From positions 1-5,883 of the forward strand of contig DMQP01000182.1 of NCBI GenBank assembly GCA_003455655.1: DNA of 5,883 nucleotides, given 5' to 3'. Each line of letters starts with the position of its first letter. The first letter of the stretch is position 1. Below are positions 1-5,194 of the stretch, one piece after another. This DNA comes from Treponema sp. Lineage in GTDB: Bacteria > Spirochaetota > Spirochaetia > Treponematales > Treponemataceae. The notes under the pieces are model-generated. The model saw only the letters and a list, made by a program, of their open reading frames with translations, did no database searches and had not been told where the DNA came from. Made by a program: the position numbers and the translations under genes.

Positions 1-45
1 TGGGAGCGACAGGGATGTCGCGTCAGAGCTAAGCATAAAAGTCGC

Positions 46-70
46 CGAGATTTTTGAAAAAAAAATCTCG
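46..70. repeat. Perfect 10-bp inverted repeat (hairpin)
   Basis: CGAGATTTTT (46-55) and AAAAATCTCG (61-70) are exact reverse complements around a 5-nt spacer, GAAAA. The descending arm is not followed by a T-tract on either strand, so this is not a convincing intrinsic terminator. It lies between repeat copies 1 and 2. Confidence 0.7.
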
Positions 71-71
71 A

Positions 72-104
72 AACAATGGTTTTACAGGATGTAAAAGCAT
101 TGTT
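72..104. repeat. 14-position inverted repeat with one mismatch (hairpin)
   Basis: AACAATGGTTTTAC (72-85) and GTAAAAGCATTGTT (91-104) pair over 13 of 14 positions around the loop AGGAT, with a single internal G-G mismatch (79/97). It follows the 46-70 hairpin by one base, giving two stems back to back. No T-run follows, so a terminator role is unlikely. Confidence 0.65.
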
Positions 105-350
105 CATGCGGTCAACTGGGAGCGACAGGGATGTCGCGTCAGAGCTAAGCATAAAACTCACTGCGGTCAGTTGGGAGCGACAGGGATGTTGCATCAGGAC
201 TAAGCATAAAACTCACTTAAATTTTTGAAAAAAAATCCGGTCAGTTGGGCGACATCGGTGCTTACAAAAATTAAATTACATTTTAAGAATAAAACAACAC
301 TATTTTAAGTTTACTTTATGCTAAATTTGCAATTTTTTATTCCATTTCGC

Positions 351-379
351 TTGAAAAAAAAATCTTGTAGCGGTATAAT
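351..379 (+). promoter_or_regulatory. Sigma70-type promoter for the HMA-like/dehydrogenase unit
   Basis: TTGAAA (351-356) and a perfect TATAAT (374-379) are separated by 17 bp. Transcription would start near 386, giving a leader of about 20 nt that contains the ribosome binding site AAAGGAG (392-398), 8 nt before the ATG at 407. The -35 box lies at the start of an A-tract module that also occurs twice in the upstream repeat cluster. Confidence 0.75.
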
Positions 380-406
380 GTTCTTACTTTTAAAGGAGTC
401 TGCGTA

Positions 407-607
407 ATGCAAAAAAAGATATATGTTGTCGGAATGGATGATGATGCTGTAGCAGCAAAAGTTGATGCAGCTGTTAAAGCCGTTGCAGGAGTTACCGCAG
501 TAACTTCGACAGCAGCAAAATGCCAAGTTTGCGTAGACTTTGACGGTGCTTCAGAAGATGCCATAAATGCCGCCATTGAGTCGGTTGGCGTAACCGTTCT
601 TGGATAA
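407..607 (+). CDS. Small HMA-fold-like protein lacking the CxxC metal site
   Basis: The 66-residue product follows the beta-alpha-beta-beta-alpha-beta pattern of heavy-metal-associated (HMA) domains. Predicted elements are strand 1 IYVVGM (5-10), helix 1 (about 12-28) ending in AGV, strands 2 and 3 (about 29-46), helix 2 SEDAINAAIESVG (49-61) and a last strand VTVLG. Family members normally carry GMxCxxC. Here the motif reads GMDDDAV, with Asp12 and Val15 in the cysteine positions, so the usual Cu(I)/Zn site is absent. Two other cysteines, Cys39 and Cys42, lie in predicted strand 3. The start is set by AAAGGAG at 392-398 and the promoter just upstream. There is no signal peptide, so it should be cytoplasmic. 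It is probably co-transcribed with the dehydrogenase that begins 4 nt after its stop. Function is unknown; metal carriage by the standard mechanism is unlikely. The fold assignment is from pattern only. Confidence 0.8.
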   Translation: MQKKIYVVGMDDDAVAAKVDAAVKAVAGVTAVTSTAAKCQVCVDFDGASEDAINAAIESVGVTVLG

Positions 608-611
608 CAAT

Positions 612-1562
612 ATGCACATTACAATACTAGACGGACATGCACTTAACCCCGGAGACCTTTCTTGGAAAGCCCTCGAAGAATTGGGAAGTCTTACCGTTTA
701 TCCCCGTACAAAACCAGAAGAAGTAATTGAACGCATTGGTTCAAGCGATGCCATTTTAATAAACAAAATAAACATTACCGAAGCAATTCTTGAAGCTTGC
801 CCCCAAGTCAAATACATAGGTGTTCAGGCTACTGGCTACAATGTAGTTGATATAGAAGCCTGTAAAAAGCATGGTGTTACCGTTACCAATGTTCCCGCCT
901 ATTCAACCGCTGCTGTTGCTCAACTTACCTTTGCTTTTATGAGTGAAGCTGCATGTCGAACAAAATTACATTCAGATAGTGTCTTGCAAGGTGACTGGAC
1001 AAGGTGTCCTGACTTTTGCTACTGGAAAACACCTCTTGCCGAACTTGAAGGAAAGACATTAGGTATTTTTGGATATGGAAACATAGGCCGTAGAGTTGCT
1101 CAAATTGCGCAGGCTTACGGTATGAAAGTTATTGTCTGTACGCGCACACAAAAACCCGACATTCCTAACCCAGTAGATTTTGACACTTTACTAAGTCAAA
1201 GCGACATACTTACCCTACACGCTCCACTTACTGCTCAGACAAGTGGTATAATCAATCGTTCAAGCATTGCAAAAATGAAAAAATCTGCATGGATTATAAA
1301 TACAGCTCGTGGTGCTTTTGTAAACGAAGCAGATATTTGTGATGCTCTTACGCAAGGAAATCTTGCTTTTTATGCTGCTGATGTCGTTAGTCAAGAACCT
1401 ATGGCAAAAGATTGCCCTCTTTTGAAAGCTCCCAAAGATAAAATTCTTATTACACCCCATATTGCTTGGGCTGCTATAGAAACAAGAAAGCGTCTTTTAG
1501 AAGTTGTTGTTCAGAACTTACGTGCATGGACAGAAGGCAAAAGCCAAAATGTTGTATCCTAA
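612..1562 (+). CDS. hprA: D-2-hydroxyacid dehydrogenase, glycerate dehydrogenase (HprA) type
   Basis: The 316-residue product has the usual family length. It should reversibly reduce a 2-oxo acid such as hydroxypyruvate to the D-2-hydroxy acid with NAD(P)H in the cytoplasm. The N-terminal DGHALNPGDLSW and ATGYNVVD (73-80) and NVPAYST (93-99) blocks are typical of the glycerate dehydrogenase branch. The dinucleotide fold carries GYGNIG (154-159). The catalytic triad is visible as Arg233 (NTARG), Glu262 (SQEP) and His283 (TPHIAWA). The end of the second Rossmann strand reads CTRT (176-179) with no acidic residue, which hints at tolerance of NADP(H); this is inference. I chose ATG 612, 4 nt after the upstream stop, which gives MHITILDG, the normal family N-terminus. 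An in-frame TTG at 600 would overlap the upstream gene by 8 nt. No strong Shine-Dalgarno precedes either start, so translation may be coupled to the upstream gene. The exact substrate cannot be read from sequence. Confidence 0.88.
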   Translation: MHITILDGHALNPGDLSWKALEELGSLTVYPRTKPEEVIERIGSSDAILINKINITEAILEACPQVKYIGVQATGYNVVDIEACKKHGVTVTNVPAYSTAAVAQLTFAFMSEAACRTKLHSDSVLQGDWTRCPDFCYWKTPLAELEGKTLGIFGYGNIGRRVAQIAQAYGMKVIVCTRTQKPDIPNPVDFDTLLSQSDILTLHAPLTAQTSGIINRSSIAKMKKSAWIINTARGAFVNEADICDALTQGNLAFYAADVVSQEPMAKDCPLLKAPKDKILITPHIAWAAIETRKRLLEVVVQNLRAWTEGKSQNVVS

Positions 1563-1571
1563 TGCACATTA

Positions 1572-1600
1572 TAGACAAAAGCTCATATTACAGTTATACT
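1572..1600 (+). promoter_or_regulatory. Probable sigma70-type promoter upstream of leuC
   Basis: TAGACA (1572-1577) and TATACT (1595-1600) are spaced by exactly 17 bp in the 74-bp gap after the dehydrogenase. The ribosome binding site TGAGG (1625-1629) lies 7 nt before the ATG at 1637. The leader is only about 30 nt, too short for a T-box or leucine attenuator. Confidence 0.55.
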
Positions 1601-1636
1601 TTTACTATTGAAAGAATCATGTATTGAGGTAAAACC

Positions 1637-2923
1637 ATGGGAAAAACCATAGCACAAAAGATTTTTGAATCACATTTAGTAGACAGTCCTTTTGAAGGAA
1701 CAAGTATTTTAAAGTTAGACCGCGTATTCTGTCATGAAATTACCACCCCTATTGCCATAAACGATTTGGTAGACCGCAAGATGGATCGCGTTTTTGATCC
1801 CACAAAAATTAAAGCAGTTATTGACCATGTAACTCCGGCAAAAGATTCTAAATGCGCAATGCAGGAAAAAATTCTCCGTGATTGGGCAAAAAGAAACGAC
1901 ATAAAAGATTTCTTTGATATTGGTGCAAACGGTGTGTGTCACGCAATTTTCCCCGAAAAAGGATTTGTTCGTCCTGGCTTTACCGTAATTATGGGCGACA
2001 GTCACACTTGTACACACGGTGCTTTTGGTGCTTTTGCAGCTGGTGTAGGAACAACAGATCTTGAAGTTGGTATTCTTAAAGGTGTGTGTTCTTTCCGCGA
2101 ACCAAAAACTATCAAATTTGTTCTTAAGGGAAAACTGCCTGCTGGAGTATATGCAAAAGATGTTATTCTCTTTTTGATTGGACAAATTGGTGTAAACGGA
2201 GCAACAAACTGTGTTACTGAATTCACCGGTCCTGTCGTAGATGCAATGTCAATGGAAGAACGAATGACTCTTTGCAATATGGCTGTTGAAGCTGGAGCTA
2301 CAAGCGGTATTTGTCTTCCCGACATGGTTACTGTTGAATACTTGTGGCCTTTTATCAAAGATGAATTCAAAACAAAAGAAGAAGCTCTTGCTGACTATTC
2401 AAAATGGTGCGACGACAGTGATGCTACTTACGAAAAAGTTCTTGAGTATGATGTTAGCACATTGGAACCTGTATGTACGGTTGAATATAAACCTGACCAG
2501 ATAAAAAAAGTTTCTGAAATGGCAGGAACAAAAGTAGATCAGGTATACATTGGTAGCTGTACAAACGGTCGTCTTTCAGACTTGCGTGTTGCTGCACAAA
2601 TTCTTAAAGGAAAGCATGTTGCCCCAGGAGTAAGAGGCATTGTTTCTCCTGCTACTCCCAAAGTATATAAAGATGCTTTGGACGAAGGCCTTATTTCTAT
2701 TTTTATGGATGCAGGATTCTGTGTTACTAACCCAACTTGTGGAGCTTGTTTGGGTATGTCTAACGGCGTTCTTGCTGAAGGTGAAGTTTGTGCAAGTACA
2801 ACAAACCGTAACTTTAACGGACGCATGGGTAAAGGTGGCATGGTTCACTTGATGAGCCCTGCAACTGCGGCTGCAACTGCAATCGCTGGAACAATAGTCA
2901 ACTCGGAAAACTTCAAGGGATAA
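1637..2923 (+). CDS. leuC: 3-isopropylmalate/homoaconitate dehydratase family, large subunit
   Basis: This 428-residue protein is the [4Fe-4S] subunit of a two-subunit aconitase-superfamily hydro-lyase. It isomerises a 2- or 3-hydroxy acid through an unsaturated intermediate. The cluster ligands are Cys308 in GSCTNGR (306-312) and Cys368 and Cys371 in NPTCGACLG. GDSHTCTHGAFGAF (120-133) and NRNFNGRMG (390-398) are the expected active-site blocks. The length fits the short (about 420-residue) LeuC/HacA branch rather than the roughly 465-residue enterobacterial LeuC. Members of this branch include isopropylmalate isomerase, homoaconitase and dimethylmalate or citraconate hydratases, so substrate is uncertain. 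No leuA or leuB is in the window. The partner small subunit lies downstream at 3894-4427, separated by a membrane-protein gene. The gene has its own likely promoter and starts at an ATG within CCATGG behind TGAGG. Confidence 0.9.
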   Translation: MGKTIAQKIFESHLVDSPFEGTSILKLDRVFCHEITTPIAINDLVDRKMDRVFDPTKIKAVIDHVTPAKDSKCAMQEKILRDWAKRNDIKDFFDIGANGVCHAIFPEKGFVRPGFTVIMGDSHTCTHGAFGAFAAGVGTTDLEVGILKGVCSFREPKTIKFVLKGKLPAGVYAKDVILFLIGQIGVNGATNCVTEFTGPVVDAMSMEERMTLCNMAVEAGATSGICLPDMVTVEYLWPFIKDEFKTKEEALADYSKWCDDSDATYEKVLEYDVSTLEPVCTVEYKPDQIKKVSEMAGTKVDQVYIGSCTNGRLSDLRVAAQILKGKHVAPGVRGIVSPATPKVYKDALDEGLISIFMDAGFCVTNPTCGACLGMSNGVLAEGEVCASTTNRNFNGRMGKGGMVHLMSPATAAATAIAGTIVNSENFKG

Positions 2924-2933
2924 CCCCCTCTTT

Positions 2934-2940
2934 AAGGAGG
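2934..2940 (+). promoter_or_regulatory. Strong ribosome binding site with a facing C-rich segment
   Basis: AAGGAGG lies 5 nt before the ATG at 2946 and fixes that start. Directly after the leuC stop is CCCCCTC (2924-2930). Its CCTCT (2927-2931) could pair with the GGAGG (2936-2940) to form a small stem over the ribosome binding site. Confidence 0.6.
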
Positions 2941-2945
2941 CTTTT

Positions 2946-3785
2946 ATGCTATCACCAGGCAAACCCCATTTTCTTGTAGCCCTTGTTCTTATGGCGCTGT
3001 GTATTCCCTGCATTACCACTGCACAGGAAAAGTCTGGTGGTCAGTACGATGTTTTAGTCTCCCCAAAACAGGAAGAAATCCGTTTTCAAGATGATGTAAA
3101 AGTTCTGCTGGGAAGAACAGGATTTTTTTCTCCCTTCAGAATGAAGACCCTCCTTGCAGAAAAGGAAGAAATTCAGTTCCTTGCCCAACAGGTTCCCCTT
3201 ACATGGAGAAAGTCTACCTACGAAAAACTAAAGATGGACTTAAGCGGAGACGCAGGCTTTCTGTTTGACATACTGGGCTTTTCCGTGGGAGGCGGACTTC
3301 TTAACTTTTTACAAAGCGACTTCATGTGGGGAGGAATATGGCTAGGAACAGAACTTGCAGGAGTAATCGTAAGCGGAATTACCCTAGCCAACCATCTGCA
3401 ACCTGCCGATGGAGGAAGTCCTGCTTCTGTCTTTGGACTGGGAATGCTCATTTCTTGGGCAACTCCAATTCTCTTTCTTGGCGGCTGGTTTGTTGACGCA
3501 CTTTTTCCAATCAGTCTCTTATGGCTTACAAAGGGATTTTCGGTAGGTGCCTTCCTTACAAACTGGCTGCTTACCCAGTATATAGACACCGGACTCATTT
3601 ACGGACAGAGCATTGTTCTTGCGGCGCGGATAGGAAGCCTTATATGCGCTATAATTCGGTCAGTGCGCTATAACCGTAACCTTAGCGAGGCCCTTTTGTT
3701 GCAGGAAAAGAAAAATGTCAGCCTTATACCCCTAATTGATCCTGTGCAGAACCAGTACGGCATAGGTCTTGTGTTAAAGCTGTAA
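2946..3785 (+). CDS. Exported multi-spanning membrane protein, P13-like (tentative)
   Basis: The 279-residue product begins with a signal-peptide-like segment: Lys6, a hydrophobic core at about 9-22, and a plausible signal peptidase I site after TTA (24-26). Several hydrophobic segments follow, at about 104-120, 128-148, 161-181, 184-210 and 219-240. Two blocks resemble the Borrelia P13 family of channel-forming outer-membrane proteins as I remember it. One is Tyr-x-x-Leu-Lys followed by FLFDILGFSVGGGLLNFLQ, then SD and WGG (92-130), comparable to P13 LLNLFLGFGIGSFAQGD. The other is an Arg-rich segment ending in YNRNLSEAL (242-250), comparable to YNRKLKESL. The similarity is partial and the protein is longer than P13, so the call is tentative. 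Start of translation is 22 bp after leuC, implying co-transcription. It looks somewhat more GC-rich than leuC (sampled 60-bp lines of 42-45% against 32%). A substrate-linked porin or simple chance placement are both possible. Confidence 0.7.
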   Translation: MLSPGKPHFLVALVLMALCIPCITTAQEKSGGQYDVLVSPKQEEIRFQDDVKVLLGRTGFFSPFRMKTLLAEKEEIQFLAQQVPLTWRKSTYEKLKMDLSGDAGFLFDILGFSVGGGLLNFLQSDFMWGGIWLGTELAGVIVSGITLANHLQPADGGSPASVFGLGMLISWATPILFLGGWFVDALFPISLLWLTKGFSVGAFLTNWLLTQYIDTGLIYGQSIVLAARIGSLICAIIRSVRYNRNLSEALLLQEKKNVSLIPLIDPVQNQYGIGLVLKL

Positions 3786-3799
3786 TTTTTGTTTTGCCT

Positions 3800-3828
3800 T
3801 TTTGCGGAAACTGTGCTATCTTTATGAT
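3800..3828 (+). promoter_or_regulatory. Possible weak promoter upstream of leuD
   Basis: TATGAT (3823-3828) is a reasonable -10 box, but the best -35 at 17-bp spacing is only TTTTGC (3800-3805). The box overlaps a 5-bp inverted repeat, CTATC (3816-3820) with GATAG (3826-3830). The small-subunit gene may have its own start point or depend on read-through from leuC. Confidence 0.3.
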
Positions 3829-3848
3829 AGTTAGATTGATATAAACAC

Positions 3849-3875
3849 AACCTTTGGAATTTTTTCCTAAAGGTT
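3849..3875 (+). other. Inverted repeat in the leuD leader
   Basis: AACCTTTGGAA (3849-3859) pairs with TTCCTAAAGGTT (3864-3875), giving 11 base pairs with one bulged A and a TTTT loop. It ends 18 nt before the leuD ATG and 9 nt before its GAGG (3885-3888). There is no trailing T-tract, so it is not a standard terminator. It could be an mRNA processing or stabilising hairpin, or an operator. Confidence 0.5.
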
Positions 3876-3893
3876 ACATAAAGTGAGGAAACT

Positions 3894-4427
3894 ATGAAAC
3901 AATTTGGCGGAGATGTGTTATTTTTGGATCGTTCCGACATCAACACAGACGAGATTATTCCTGCAAAGTATCTAACAGAAAACACCAAGCAGGCACTGCA
4001 GCCCTATTTGCTCGAAGATCTAAAACTTGACGGATTTAATCCCAAGACAGATATTGCGGGTAAAAAAGTCATTATTACACGCGAAAATTTTGGCTGTGGT
4101 TCTTCACGGGAACATGCACCGTGGGCACTGGAAGTAAACGGAATCTACTGTGTTATTGCAGTAAACTTTGCACGCATTTTCCGCCAGAACATGTACAACT
4201 GTGGACTTTTGGCATTAGACATGAGCCGCAAAGACATTGACGACATGTTCCGTACTTTTGCAGATAAAGACACTCAGTGCAAAATTGAACAAAAAGAAGA
4301 CGGCTCTTGGAAAGTAAAACTGATTGCAGGTTCGTTAAGCAAAAGTTATCCTTTCAAACTTGAGGGTTTTGAAAAAGCTCTTATTGAAAATGAAGGTTGG
4401 ATTGGATACGCAAATAACAAATACTAA
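3894..4427 (+). CDS. leuD: 3-isopropylmalate/homoaconitate dehydratase family, small subunit
   Basis: The 177-residue product is the swivelling small domain that completes the active site of the large subunit at 1637-2923. DINTDEIIPAKYL (15-27) and NFGCGSSREHAPWAL (65-79) are the hallmark blocks. GCGSSREH supplies the Ser and Arg that hold the substrate carboxylates. VNFARIFRQNMYNCGL (90-105) matches the conserved helix after it. The loop after YL, reading TENTKQ, lies in the region known to set substrate specificity between isopropylmalate, homoaconitate and related hydratases, but I cannot assign the substrate from it. The length is normal for the short, prokaryotic HacB/LeuD2-type subunit. 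The start follows GAGG (3885-3888) by 5 nt. Separation from leuC by about 1 kb containing another gene is unusual, because the two are normally adjacent. A bidirectional terminator follows. Confidence 0.9.
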   Translation: MKQFGGDVLFLDRSDINTDEIIPAKYLTENTKQALQPYLLEDLKLDGFNPKTDIAGKKVIITRENFGCGSSREHAPWALEVNGIYCVIAVNFARIFRQNMYNCGLLALDMSRKDIDDMFRTFADKDTQCKIEQKEDGSWKVKLIAGSLSKSYPFKLEGFEKALIENEGWIGYANNKY

Positions 4428-4441
4428 GAGAGCACCTTTGT

Positions 4442-4510
4442 AAGCAAAAAGCACAAGCTTGTATTTTACTCTAAAAAAGTAATGTACCGGTTTGTGCTTT
4501 TTTTTTGCTT
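4442..4510. terminator. Bidirectional intrinsic terminator between leuD and the convergent kinase gene
   Basis: AAGCAAAAAGCACAA (4442-4456) is matched by TTGTGC followed by nine T and GCTT (4492-4510). The core stem is GCACAA/TTGTGC, with T-tracts on both strands. The 35-nt interior contains a smaller inverted repeat, TTACT (4466-4470) with AGTAA (4478-4482). On the plus strand it ends the leuC-leuD unit. On the minus strand it lies directly at the kinase stop codon (4509-4511), so the coding end overlaps the terminator arm. Confidence 0.8.
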
Positions 4511-5069
4511 ATGCTTCAACAATTAAAGAACGTTTTTTTAATTCATCAAGAATTAAAGTAACAATTTGCTCGGGATTATAGAGCGAAGTGTCTATAACCA
4601 TATCAACAAAATTATATTCATTATTGTTTATACTGTATAACTTTTGGTAGCGGCGACTATCTTCTGAATCACGCATTGCAGTAAAGCGTTTTATTTCTTC
4701 AAGATCCCCACCCTCACGATTTAAAATACGCTTAGCACGAGTTTCATCACTTGCAAACAGATAGACTTTTAAATCAGCTTCTTTTAGCATCCAAATAGCA
4801 AGACGACTTCCCAACACACAGCTTTCTTTACGAGCAAGTTCTACCTGTCGAGTATCAACGGCAATGTCATAAGAGTCATCTGTTTTTGCATTTTCAATAA
4901 CCTGCGCAAGGGTAAGTCCTTTTTCTGCAGCAAGTTGACGGAAGGTAAAGTTTATGAGTGTTACTCCCAACTGTTGTGACAAAAGTGTACTAACGGTTGT
5001 ATTTCCACAGCCACTTTTGCCACTGATTGCAATGCGAAGTTCTTTTCCTTGGGGAATGGTGTAACTCAT
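4509..5069 (-). CDS. cmk: Cytidylate kinase-like protein, short (archaeal-type) form
   Basis: The 186-residue product belongs to the P-loop nucleoside monophosphate kinases and probably phosphorylates CMP/dCMP with ATP in the cytoplasm. The P-loop reads GKSGCGNTT (17-25). Asn23 replaces the usual Walker A lysine, a substitution comparable to the Thr found in archaeal cytidylate kinases. The Asp72-Thr-Arg74 substrate motif, GSRLAIWML (87-95), and RDSEDSRRYQKLY (133-145) match the cytidylate kinase pattern RD..D..RY...Y. The length of about 185 residues fits the short group rather than the 220-230-residue bacterial Cmk. The start is set by AAAGGAGG (complement of 5076-5083), 6 nt upstream of the ATG. 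The gene is convergent with leuD and divergent from a pyrimidine phosphorylase gene, which supports a pyrimidine role. A different small-molecule kinase of the same superfamily cannot be excluded. Confidence 0.82.
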   Translation of the reverse strand: MSYTIPQGKELRIAISGKSGCGNTTVSTLLSQQLGVTLINFTFRQLAAEKGLTLAQVIENAKTDDSYDIAVDTRQVELARKESCVLGSRLAIWMLKEADLKVYLFASDETRAKRILNREGGDLEEIKRFTAMRDSEDSRRYQKLYSINNNEYNFVDMVIDTSLYNPEQIVTLILDELKKRSLIVEA

Positions 5070-5087
5070 ACACAGCCTCCTTTCTTA

Positions 5088-5116
5088 ACCATAGCACAAA
5101 AAATGCAAATTTTCAA
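5088..5116 (-). promoter_or_regulatory. Promoter for the cytidylate kinase-like gene
   Basis: Read on the minus strand, TTGAAA (complement of 5111-5116) and TATGGT (complement of 5088-5093) are 17 bp apart. A start point about 7 nt downstream would lie at the ribosome binding site itself, so the 5' leader would be only about 12 nt. Confidence 0.55.
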
Positions 5117-5134
5117 CCAAAGGCATAAAAAAAC

Positions 5135-5163
5135 TTTCAATTAGTTGTACTTTTTGCTATACT
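5135..5163 (+). promoter_or_regulatory. Promoter for the phosphorylase gene
   Basis: TTTCAA (5135-5140) and TATACT (5158-5163) are spaced 17 bp apart. A perfect TATAAT at 5171-5176 exists but has no -35 at normal spacing (TTGTAC at 5145-5150 is 20 bp away). The ribosome binding site GGGGGA (5184-5189) ends 5 nt before the ATG at 5195. Confidence 0.5.
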
Positions 5164-5194
5164 GTATCTATATAATGGGTAAAGGGGGACTCTC

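Larger units (their letters stand above)
1..265. repeat. Intergenic short-repeat cluster, three 40-bp copies plus a degenerate fragment
   Basis: Three copies of a 40-bp unit lie in the same orientation at 1-40, 117-156 and 172-211. Copies 1 and 2 are identical over the 40 bp, and copy 3 differs at a few bases. Copies 2 and 3 sit in a longer tandem of period 55 bp (108-162 and 163-217), which adds a leading GCGGTCA and a trailing CTCACT. A fourth, degenerate start (CCGGTCAGTTGGG, 237-249) then diverges at about 250-265. Each full unit contains the palindrome GCGACA-GGGA-TGTCGC. The copies fall in different reading frames, so they are not a protein repeat. I see no gene within 1-406 apart from a short open frame running in from the left edge (2-94). 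The unit is probably a lineage-specific intergenic repeat, and its function is unknown. Confidence 0.8.

Noticed and set aside
46..70. Intrinsic terminator
   Set aside because: The stem is AT-rich and is not followed by a T-tract on either strand.
2..94. Open frame running in from the left edge to TAA at 92-94, reading through repeat copy 1 and the first hairpin
   Set aside because: It has no start in view and consists of repeat and hairpin sequence also found here in other frames. It could be the tail of an upstream gene, but the window does not support calling it.
1..265. CRISPR array
   Set aside because: Spacing between copies is irregular (starts at 1, 117, 172), copies 2 and 3 share their spacer-side sequence as a tandem repeat, and no cas gene is present.
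1563..1636. T-box or leucine attenuator before leuC
   Set aside because: The gap is only 74 bp, the predicted leader about 30 nt, and there is no leucine-codon leader peptide or T-box-like motif.
1715..2841. Minus-strand and alternative-frame open frames inside leuC
   Set aside because: They overlap a gene with clear family motifs throughout and have no motifs or ribosome binding sites of their own. Similar overlapping frames inside the other genes were dismissed for the same reason.
2946..3020. Lipoprotein signal on the membrane protein
   Set aside because: Cys19 and Cys22 are preceded by Leu and Pro at the -1 position, which do not fit a lipobox. Cleavage after Ala26 is more plausible.
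5171..5177. TATAAT as the phosphorylase -10 box and ATG 5175 as its start
   Set aside because: No -35 lies at acceptable spacing for that box, and the ATG is out of frame with the phosphorylase motifs.
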